Positions 25,579 to 32,054 of a stretch of 32,054 nt of DNA are shown here, one piece after another. The position numbers were made by a program, and so were the translations under genes. The notes beneath the pieces are model-generated. The model worked only from the letters and a program-made list of their open reading frames with translations, had not been told where the DNA came from and ran no database searches. Position 1 is the first letter of the stretch, and every line of letters starts with the position of its first letter. This DNA comes from Thiobacillus denitrificans (lineage in GTDB: Bacteria > Pseudomonadota > Gammaproteobacteria > Burkholderiales > Thiobacillaceae): the NCBI GenBank assembly GCA_002403375.1, contig DHHQ01000004.1, forward strand, positions 1 through 32,054. The letters are read 5' to 3'.

Positions 25579-25592
25579 CCTCTGTGCAGAGG
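25579..25592 (+). promoter_or_regulatory. Leader hairpin before rplM, candidate L13 autoregulatory site
   Basis: The inverted repeat CCTCT-GTGC-AGAGG forms a short hairpin that ends 7 bases before the rplM ATG and would cover the initiation region. In E. coli, L13 represses rplM-rpsI through its mRNA leader; a similar role here is inferred from position only. Confidence 0.45.
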
Positions 25593-25599
25593 TTGGGTC

Positions 25600-26040
25600 A
25601 TGAAAACCTTTTCCGCAAAAACGCATGAAGTCAAACGCGACTGGTTCGTGGTTGACGCCGACAACAAGGTGCTGGGCCGCCTGGCTTCCGAGATCGCCCG
25701 CCGTCTGCGCGGCAAGCACAAGCCCGAGTTCACCCCCCACGTCGACACCGGTGACTACATCGTCGTCGTCAACGCTGCCAAGATGGTCGTGACCGGCAAC
25801 AAGGGCCTCGACAAGAAGTACTATCGCCACTCCGGTTTCCCCGGCGGCATCTACGAAACCAATTTCGACAAGATGCAGGAGCGTTTTCCCGGTCGTGCGC
25901 TGGAAAAGGCGGTCAAGGGCATGCTGCCCAAGGGCCCGCTCGGCTATGCCATGATCAAGAAAATGAAAATCTACGCGGGCGCGGAACATCCGCACGAGGC
26001 TCAACAGCCGAAGCCCCTCGAAATCAACGCTAAGGTCTGA
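25600..26040 (+). CDS. rplM: 50S ribosomal protein L13
   Basis: L13 binds 23S rRNA early in 50S assembly. The 146-residue product begins MKTFSAKTHEVKRDWFVVDA and contains GRLASEIARRLRGKHKPEFTPHVDTGD and AVKGMLPKGPLGYAM (quoted in parts), the standard L13 blocks. ATG at 25600 aligns exactly with the family start; an open frame continues upstream but is not coding. The Shine-Dalgarno is poor (GAGG-TTGGG), in keeping with translational control via the leader hairpin. rpsI follows after two bases, the universal pairing. Confidence 0.98.
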   Translation: MKTFSAKTHEVKRDWFVVDADNKVLGRLASEIARRLRGKHKPEFTPHVDTGDYIVVVNAAKMVVTGNKGLDKKYYRHSGFPGGIYETNFDKMQERFPGRALEKAVKGMLPKGPLGYAMIKKMKIYAGAEHPHEAQQPKPLEINAKV

Positions 26041-26042
26041 TC

Positions 26043-26435
26043 ATGATCGGTAACTACAACTACGGTACGGGTCGTCGCAAATCGTCGGTTGCCCGTGTGT
26101 TCATCAAGGCGGGCAGCGGCAAGATCGTCGTCAACGACAAGCCGGTGGACGAGTATTTCTCGCGCGAAACCGGCCGCATGATCGTGCGTCAGCCGCTCGC
26201 GCTGACCGACAACCTGAGCCGGTTCGACATCATGGTCAACGTTTCGGGCGGTGGTGAGTCGGGGCAGGCCGGTGCGGTGCGCCACGGCATCACCCGCGCG
26301 CTGATCGACCTGGACGCTGAAATGAAGCCGGTGCTGAAGGCCGCCGGCCTGGTCACCCGCGACGCCCGCGAAGTCGAGCGCAAGAAGGTCGGCTTCCACA
26401 AGGCGCGTCGCCGCAAGCAGTTCTCCAAGCGCTGA
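26043..26435 (+). CDS. rpsI: 30S ribosomal protein S9
   Basis: S9 is a small-subunit head protein whose basic C-terminal tail reaches the P-site tRNA. The 130-residue product has NYNYGTGRRKSSVARVFI at the start, SGGGESGQAGAVRHGI in the middle, and the conserved tail KVGFHKARRRKQFSKR. It starts two bases after the rplM stop codon and is translated from the same mRNA. A strong terminator follows. Confidence 0.98.
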   Translation: MIGNYNYGTGRRKSSVARVFIKAGSGKIVVNDKPVDEYFSRETGRMIVRQPLALTDNLSRFDIMVNVSGGGESGQAGAVRHGITRALIDLDAEMKPVLKAAGLVTRDAREVERKKVGFHKARRRKQFSKR

Positions 26436-26466
26436 TCGTATTCGGCTCAGCCGCTTGCTCTGCAGA

Positions 26467-26495
26467 AAAGGCCGCCCCTCGTGGGCGGCTTTTTT
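26467..26495 (+). terminator. Rho-independent terminator of rplM-rpsI
   Basis: A 7-bp stem GCCGCCC / GGGCGGC with loop CTCGT is preceded by AAAAG and followed by six T residues (26490-26495). It lies about 35 bases beyond the rpsI stop codon. Confidence 0.94.
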
Positions 26496-26552
26496 ATGCC
26501 TGTCATCGGGCGTGTCTTACAATAATTGGATCATTCGCAAGGAAACCAGACC

Positions 26553-27581
26553 ATGATCAAAGTCGGTATCGTCGGCGGCACGGGCTACACCGGGGTCGAA
26601 CTGCTGCGCCTGCTGGCGCGCCATCCGCAGGTGGAACTCAAGGCGATCACCTCGCGCAAGGAAGCCGGCATGCCGGTGGCGGACATGTTCCCCAACCTGC
26701 GTGGGCGGGTGAGGCTGGCGTTCGCCACGCCCGAGGAGGCCGGGCTGGAAAACTGCGACGTGGTGTTCTTCGCGACCCCCAACGGCGTCGCGATGCAGCA
26801 GACGCGCGCGCTGCTCGACGCCGGCGCCAAGGTGATCGATCTCGCCGCCGACTTCCGCATCCAGGATATCGGCGTGTGGGAGCAGTGGTACAAGATGGAG
26901 CACGCCTGCCCGGACCTGGTGGCCGAGGCGGTGTACGGGCTGCCCGAGATCAACCGCGACAAGATCCGCGGCGCGCGGCTGATCGCCAACCCCGGCTGCT
27001 ACCCGACCGCGGTGCAGCTGGGCTTCCTGCCCCTGCTCGAGGCGGGCGTGGTCGACCCCGGCTTCCTGGTGGCGGACGCCAAGTCGGGCGTGTCGGGTGC
27101 CGGTCGCAAGCCGGAGACCCACATCCTGTTCGCCGAGGCGGCCGACAACTTCAAGGCCTACGGCGTCGCCGGCCATCGCCACTGGCCGGAAATCAGGCAG
27201 GGGCTCGAGCGCTTCGCCGGCAAGCAGGTGGGCTTCACCTTCGTGCCGCACCTGACGCCGCTGATCCGCGGCATCCACGCCACGCTCTACGCGCGGCTGA
27301 GCGCCGACGTCGACCTGCAGGCGCTGTACGAGAAGCGCTACGCGGGCGAGGCCTTCGTCGACGTGATGCCGGCAGGCAGCCATCCCGAGACCCGCTCGGT
27401 GCGCGGCGCCAACGTCTGCCGCATCGCGGTGCACCGCCCGCAGGGCAGCGACACCGTCGTCGTGCTGTCGGTGATCGACAACCTGGTCAAGGGCGCGGCG
27501 GGGCAGGCGGTGCAGAACATGAACATCCTGTTCGACCTGCCGGAGGACACCGCGCTCGCCGACGTCGGCATGCTGCCCTGA
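26553..27581 (+). CDS. argC: N-acetyl-gamma-glutamyl-phosphate reductase
   Basis: Third enzyme of arginine synthesis: NADPH-dependent reduction of N-acetylglutamyl phosphate to the semialdehyde. The 342-residue product begins MIKVGIVGGTGYTGVELLRLL, with the NADP-binding GxxGxxG loop. It has FFATPNGVA near 72-80, the catalytic Cys149 in ANPGCYPTAVQLG and the substrate loop KSGVSGAGRKP. It is of the long (about 340) ArgC type. The ribosome binding site AAGGAAA (26539-26545) supports ATG 26553 over upstream codons. TACAAT at 26518-26523 may be its -10 element; no good -35 was found. It stands between two terminator/promoter boundaries, so it appears monocistronic. Confidence 0.97.
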   Translation: MIKVGIVGGTGYTGVELLRLLARHPQVELKAITSRKEAGMPVADMFPNLRGRVRLAFATPEEAGLENCDVVFFATPNGVAMQQTRALLDAGAKVIDLAADFRIQDIGVWEQWYKMEHACPDLVAEAVYGLPEINRDKIRGARLIANPGCYPTAVQLGFLPLLEAGVVDPGFLVADAKSGVSGAGRKPETHILFAEAADNFKAYGVAGHRHWPEIRQGLERFAGKQVGFTFVPHLTPLIRGIHATLYARLSADVDLQALYEKRYAGEAFVDVMPAGSHPETRSVRGANVCRIAVHRPQGSDTVVVLSVIDNLVKGAAGQAVQNMNILFDLPEDTALADVGMLP

Positions 27582-27616
27582 GCGGCGGAACTCCGCGGCA
27601 CGAGCAGGGTCTTTGC

Positions 27617-27649
27617 TTGACGCAGAACGGGTGATGCGGATAATCACCC
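27617..27649 (+). promoter_or_regulatory. erpA promoter with an overlapping operator-like dyad
   Basis: TTGACG (27617-27622) and GATAAT (27639-27644) are separated by 16 bases. The -10 region lies inside a perfect 7-bp inverted repeat, GGGTGAT-N7-ATCACCC (27629-27635 and 27643-27649). The position is right for a repressor site; the regulator is unknown, and the sequence does not obviously match the E. coli IscR consensus sites. Confidence 0.7.
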
Positions 27650-27673
27650 CACACTTTTCTTAGGAGCACCACC

Positions 27674-28024
27674 ATGAATGCAGCAACCGAAATGGAATCC
27701 CCGCTGATCTTCACCGACAGCGCTGCGGCCAAAGTCAAGAGCCTGATCGACGAGGAAGGCAACCCCGACCTGAAGCTGCGCGTGTTCGTGTCGGGCGGCG
27801 GCTGCTCGGGCTTCCAGTACGGCTTCACCTTCGACGAAGCGCAGAACGCCGACGACACCGTGATGGTGAAGAACGGCGTGACGCTGCTGGTCGATTCGAT
27901 GAGCTTCCAGTATCTGGTCGGCGCCGAGATCGACTATTCGGAAGGCCTGGAAGGCGCTCAGTTCGTGATCAAGAACCCGAACGCCACCACCACCTGCGGC
28001 TGCGGCTCGTCGTTCTCGGCGTAA
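27674..28024 (+). CDS. erpA: A-type iron-sulfur carrier protein ErpA
   Basis: ErpA delivers Fe-S clusters to apo-enzymes, including isoprenoid synthesis enzymes. The 116-residue product has the three conserved ligands Cys44 (SGGGCSGFQY), Cys108 and Cys110 (TTCGCGSSF), and the A-type block EGAQFVIKNPNATTTCGCG (positions about 93-111). The ribosome binding site TAGGAG lies before the ATG. It has its own promoter and a terminator directly after the stop codon, so it is a single-gene unit between argC and anmK, a common betaproteobacterial order. The N-terminus (MNAATEMESPLIFTDSAAAKV) fits the ErpA rather than IscA subfamily. Confidence 0.95.
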   Translation: MNAATEMESPLIFTDSAAAKVKSLIDEEGNPDLKLRVFVSGGGCSGFQYGFTFDEAQNADDTVMVKNGVTLLVDSMSFQYLVGAEIDYSEGLEGAQFVIKNPNATTTCGCGSSFSA

Positions 28025-28042
28025 GCGCGGTTCGCGCCAACG

Positions 28043-28068
28043 AAAAAAGCGGCTTCGGCCGCTTTTTT
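28043..28068. terminator. Bidirectional terminator between erpA and anmK
   Basis: Stem GCGGC / GCCGC on a TTCG tetraloop, extended by six A residues on the left pairing with six T residues on the right (11 bp in all). It lies 18 bases after the erpA stop codon and can also terminate the convergent anmK transcript. Confidence 0.93.
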
Positions 28069-28082
28069 CATTTCAGCAGGCG

Positions 28083-28101
28083 AAGCGGCTTCGGCCGCTT
28101 T
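28083..28101. repeat. Second copy of the erpA terminator hairpin core
   Basis: The 19-base block AAGCGGCTTCGGCCGCTTT at 28047-28065 is repeated exactly at 28083-28101, 36 bases further on and just before the anmK stop codon. The second copy lacks the long A and T tracts, so it is a weaker hairpin and probably a local duplication. Confidence 0.8.
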
Positions 28102-28118
28102 GTCTTCGAGGCGGGCGC

Positions 28119-29237
28119 TCAGGCCGGGTAGATCGCGCCGAGGATGCGCTCGCCGCGGGCACCGGTGACCGCCGGCAGGTTGCCCGGTGCGCCGTGCAGC
28201 GTCTGCCGCGCGAGCCAGGCGAAGGCGAGCGCCTCCACCCAGTCCGGGTCGATGCCGAGCGTGGAGGTGGTCGCCACGTTGACACCCGGCAGGCGCGCGG
28301 CGAGGCGCTGCATCAGCGTGCCGTTGTGGGCGCCGCCGCCGCAGACGTAGAGCTCGCGCGCCTTGCCGCATTCGCGGCTGATGGCGTCGGCGAGGCTCGC
28401 CGCCGTCCATTCCAGCAGGGTCGCCTGCACGTCGGCCGGGGCGATTGCGGCGCCGAGGCGGCCGAGGATGTCGTCCAGCCATTCGAGGTTGAACTGCTCG
28501 CGTCCCGCGCTCTTGGGCGGCGGGAGTCGAAGATAGGGGTGGTCGGCGAGCGCGGCCAGCAGGCCGGCGTGTATCTGCCCGCTCGCCGCCCACGCGCCGT
28601 CGCGGTCGTAGTGCGCGCCCTGGTGGTGCCGGATCCAGGCGTCCAGCAGCATGTTGCCCGGGCCGGTGTCCCAGCCGCGGACGCCCCCGTCCGCCGGCAG
28701 GTCGGTGATGTTGGCGATGCCGCCGATGTTGGCAATCACGCGGTGGACCGCGGGCGCGCCGAGCGCCTGCGCGTGGAAGGCCGGCACCAGCGGGGCGCCC
28801 TGGCCGCCCGCGGCGATGTCGCGGCTGCGGAAATCCGCGACGACCGTGATGCCGGTCAGTTCGGCCAGCAACGCGGCGTTGCCGATCTGCAGGGTGTAGC
28901 CGTCGGCGGGGCGATGGCGCAGCGTCTGGCCGTGGCAGCCCACCGCGCGCACGCTGGCGGGATCGACCCCGTTGAGCAGCGCGCGTGTCGCCGCGGCGTA
29001 AAGGCGCGCCAGCGTGTTGGCGGCGCAGGCCGCGAGGTGGATTTCGTCGGGTTGCGGGGCGTGCAGCGCCAGCAGGTCGCTGCGCAGCGCGTCGGGGTAG
29101 GGCGCGTAATGGGTGCGAAGGGTGCGGATCCGGCCGTCCTGGCCTATTTCCGCGAGTACGGCATCGACACCGTCGAGGCTGGTGCCGGACATGAGGCCGA
29201 CGTAGCGTTCGGCCTCATGCGAGGGGGCAGCGCTCAA
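28119..29237 (-). CDS. anmK: Anhydro-N-acetylmuramic acid kinase
   Basis: AnmK phosphorylates and opens 1,6-anhydro-MurNAc to MurNAc-6-phosphate in peptidoglycan recycling. The 372-residue product contains the ATP-binding MSGTSLDGVD (16-25), VGCHGQTLRHRP, the VVADFRSRDIAAGGQGAPL block, GWDTGPGN and YVCGGGAHNGTL, all typical. The chosen start is TTG at 29237, which overlaps the stop codon of the upstream mepM-like gene (TTGA); the next in-frame ATG (Met16) would remove the start of the first beta-strand. It is therefore translationally coupled to the peptidase, joining wall cleavage and recycling in one operon. The convergent terminator lies downstream. Confidence 0.95.
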   Translation of the reverse strand: MSAAPSHEAERYVGLMSGTSLDGVDAVLAEIGQDGRIRTLRTHYAPYPDALRSDLLALHAPQPDEIHLAACAANTLARLYAAATRALLNGVDPASVRAVGCHGQTLRHRPADGYTLQIGNAALLAELTGITVVADFRSRDIAAGGQGAPLVPAFHAQALGAPAVHRVIANIGGIANITDLPADGGVRGWDTGPGNMLLDAWIRHHQGAHYDRDGAWAASGQIHAGLLAALADHPYLRLPPPKSAGREQFNLEWLDDILGRLGAAIAPADVQATLLEWTAASLADAISRECGKARELYVCGGGAHNGTLMQRLAARLPGVNVATTSTLGIDPDWVEALAFAWLARQTLHGAPGNLPAVTGARGERILGAIYPA

Positions 29238-30550
29238 TCGAGCGCGGCGAGGTTGGTGCCGCGCAGCAGGGCGAGCTTGTCCGACCAGTCGCGCGTCTGC
29301 TCGAGGAACTGCGAACGCTGGGCCGTCGAGAGCGGCGGCGAACCCGGCAGCTTGATCGCCATCGGGTTCTGCGGCTTGCCGGCGATGCGCACTTCGTAGT
29401 GCAGGTGCGGACCGGTGGACGCGCCGGTCGAGCCGACGTAGGCGATGACGTCGCCCTGGCTGACCGAGCGGCCGGCACGGGTGCCCGGCGCGAACTTGCT
29501 CAGATGCGCGTAGTAGGTCTCGTAGCCGTTGGGGTGGCGCAGGATGACGAGGTTGCCGTAGCCGCCACGGCGGCCGGCGAAGACGACCGTTGCATCGCCG
29601 GTCGCCTTCACGCGGGTCCCGGTGGGGGCGCCGAAATCGACCCCGGTGTGGGCGCGGTGAAAGCCGTAGACCGGATGCTTGCGCGAGTTGCTGAAGCTGG
29701 ACGTGACGCGGGAGAACTCCAGCGGCGAGCGCAGGAAGCCTTTTTTCAGCGACTCGCCCTCGGGCGTGTAGTAGGACTCGCGGCCGGACGCGTCGCGGAA
29801 CAGCACGGCGCGGTAAGGCTTGCCGGCATTGACGAATTCGGCAGCGAGCAGCTTGCCGGCAGCGACCGGCTCGCCGTTGCGATAGTCGACGGTGTAGATC
29901 ACCGAGAAAGTGTCGCCGCGACGCAGGTCGCCGCGGAAGTCCAGACTGGTGGAAAAGGTTTCCGCCAGCTGGTTGGCGATCGAGTCGGGGATGCCGGCGC
30001 TGTCGGTGGCGCCATACAACGAGGAGAGGATGCGGCCCGAGCGCATGACGACGCGGGTTTCGAGCAGCTCGCTGCTTTCTTCCGCGACGAAGCTTTCGCC
30101 GTCACGGCTGACCTTCAGGGCCGGGGCGCCGGTGCGCTCGAACTGGATGGCGAGCAATTCGCCTTCCAGCGTGGTGGTGGCCTGGATGCGCTTGCCGGGG
30201 CGGATGCCGGAGGCAAGCTTGCGTACTGTGCCGGTGGCCATCAGGCGCTGGATTTCCAGGTCGTCGATGTTGAGGCGGGACAGCGCGCTGGCGAGGGTGT
30301 CGCCGGGCTGGATCGCGGTTTCGCGCTCGAACGGGCCGGGCGTGCTGGCGCTGGCGAGCGCGGGCAGGGCGATGGCCTGCGTGACGGTTTCCGGGGTGAT
30401 GTTCAGGGTGTTGGTGTCGGGTGCCAGGCCGAAGGCGGCGACGACACCGAAAAGCGGCAGGCTGGAGACTGCAACCAGGGTGCGCAGGCCGAAGCGACGT
30501 TCCGCTCCGGTCATGCGATCGGTTAAGATTCTCAGTTTGGTGAGCGGCAT
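29234..30550 (-). CDS. M23 family peptidoglycan endopeptidase, MepM-like
   Basis: A 438-residue envelope protein with one N-terminal membrane anchor (about 20-43), an OapA/LysM-like region (QPGDTLASALSRLNI, about 81-95) and a middle domain (SIANQLAETFSTSLDFRGDLRRGD in parts). The C-terminal LytM/M23 domain has zinc ligands His301 and Asp305 (HTGVDF) and His384 (PHLHYE), plus YYAHL with His349. All catalytic residues are present, so it is predicted to cut peptide crosslinks as MepM does. A GGAAGGGAAA ribosome binding site precedes the ATG. It is divergent from tyrS across a 160-base spacer and coupled to anmK downstream, a conserved betaproteobacterial arrangement. Confidence 0.94.
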   Translation of the reverse strand: MPLTKLRILTDRMTGAERRFGLRTLVAVSSLPLFGVVAAFGLAPDTNTLNITPETVTQAIALPALASASTPGPFERETAIQPGDTLASALSRLNIDDLEIQRLMATGTVRKLASGIRPGKRIQATTTLEGELLAIQFERTGAPALKVSRDGESFVAEESSELLETRVVMRSGRILSSLYGATDSAGIPDSIANQLAETFSTSLDFRGDLRRGDTFSVIYTVDYRNGEPVAAGKLLAAEFVNAGKPYRAVLFRDASGRESYYTPEGESLKKGFLRSPLEFSRVTSSFSNSRKHPVYGFHRAHTGVDFGAPTGTRVKATGDATVVFAGRRGGYGNLVILRHPNGYETYYAHLSKFAPGTRAGRSVSQGDVIAYVGSTGASTGPHLHYEVRIAGKPQNPMAIKLPGSPPLSTAQRSQFLEQTRDWSDKLALLRGTNLAALD

Positions 30551-30710
30551 GGACCGTTTCCCTTCCGTAATCGAGCCGGGAGTCTACCACAAATGTCATC
30601 CGGCCATTTTTTCGAATCCGATCAGCGGCTTGTGCGCAGATCGGACGTGACGGCATAGAAGCTTAACGGACAGGTTCGAGCGAACTTGATCCGCCATAGA
30701 GAGGATATCG

Positions 30711-31891
<1,181 letters not shown>

Positions 31892-31901
<10 letters not shown>

Positions 31902-31949
31902 AAATTATTCCGCGAAAGTGGTTGACGGGGCGTTTTTGCTCTGTAGAAT
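31892..31949 (+). promoter_or_regulatory. Strong promoter with UP-like element, probable rRNA operon P1
   Basis: TTGACG (31922-31927) and TAGAAT (31944-31949) are spaced by 16 bases and followed by the GC-rich discriminator GCGCACC, the typical stringently controlled layout. Upstream, 31892-31909 is an A/T tract in the UP-element position and overlaps the tyrS stop codon. No open reading frame follows. Together with a second -35 at the window end, this suggests an rRNA operon just downstream; the 16S gene itself is outside the window. Confidence 0.75.
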
Positions 31950-32040
31950 GCGCACCTCTTCGAAACGCAACGCAAGACGCGAATCGAAACCGGCAGTACC
32001 GGACCTGGCGACGAAACGAAACTTTCTTCGCCGGTTTCGA

Positions 32041-32054
32041 AAAAAGTAGTTGAC
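32041..32054 (+). promoter_or_regulatory. Start of a second promoter, cut by window end
   Basis: An A-run (32041-32045) followed by TTGAC (32050-32054) looks like the beginning of a second -35 element, as in tandem rRNA promoters; the window ends before any -10. An 11-bp inverted repeat (31984-31994 with 32030-32040) lies just upstream in the leader of the first promoter. Confidence 0.5.

Noticed and set aside
31984..32040. Inverted repeat near the window end as a terminator for tyrS
   Set aside because: The 11-bp arms are 35 bases apart and followed by A rather than T residues, and the repeat lies downstream of a promoter; it is more likely part of an rRNA leader.

Overview
The window is a GC-rich, densely coded chromosomal segment from a betaproteobacterium. 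The gene set and order (alpha-operon tail rpsK-rpsD-rpoA-rplQ; uvrA divergent from a YajR-type MFS gene, then ssb; fmdB-DUF502-aspS-nudB; rplM-rpsI-argC-erpA-anmK-mepM-tyrS leading into a probable rRNA operon) fit the Nitrosomonadales/Hydrogenophilales branch. A Thiobacillus-like organism is my best guess, but the species cannot be fixed from the sequence alone. No tRNA or rRNA gene, CRISPR array, insertion sequence or prophage was seen.

Layout. 1-2378: end of the ribosomal/RNA polymerase alpha operon, closed by a strong terminator. 2457-8630: a SAM hydroxide adenosyltransferase convergent with a glycerate kinase, an alanine-rich lipoprotein with its own terminator, and an RluF-like pseudouridine synthase downstream of uvrA (minus strand). 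8712-14636: YajR-type MFS carrier, ssb, and two homologous TonB-dependent receptors in tandem whose reading frames overlap. 14701-20239: a long plus-strand cluster fmdB, DUF502, aspS, a small DUF2322-like gene, nudB, and the ybhP-clsB pair. 20255-21963 (minus): an accessory patch with a DUF433 antitoxin whose toxin partner is reduced to a stub, a DUF188 protein, and a YpfJ-type zinc protease broken by a frameshift. 22137-23377: a highly structured leader and the gene for a major trimeric porin. 23406-24277: a decayed duplicate of the 3' end of osmC, then a DUF4160-DUF2442 toxin-antitoxin-like pair, then the terminator of the intact osmC. 24291-31901: osmC, an ElyC/YdcF-like protein, rplM-rpsI, argC, erpA, anmK-mepM and tyrS. 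The last 160 bases hold a strong promoter with an AT-rich upstream element and the start of a second one, as expected ahead of an rRNA operon.

Most of the window is housekeeping: translation, DNA repair and replication, Fe-S assembly, arginine synthesis, peptidoglycan turnover and membrane lipids. The informative parts are the scars in the accessory patches: the orphaned antitoxin with a truncated toxin, the osmC 3'-end duplication bracketing a small low-GC cassette, the frameshifted protease, and the coupled TonB receptor pair. I found no clear case of a wholly new multi-gene system.
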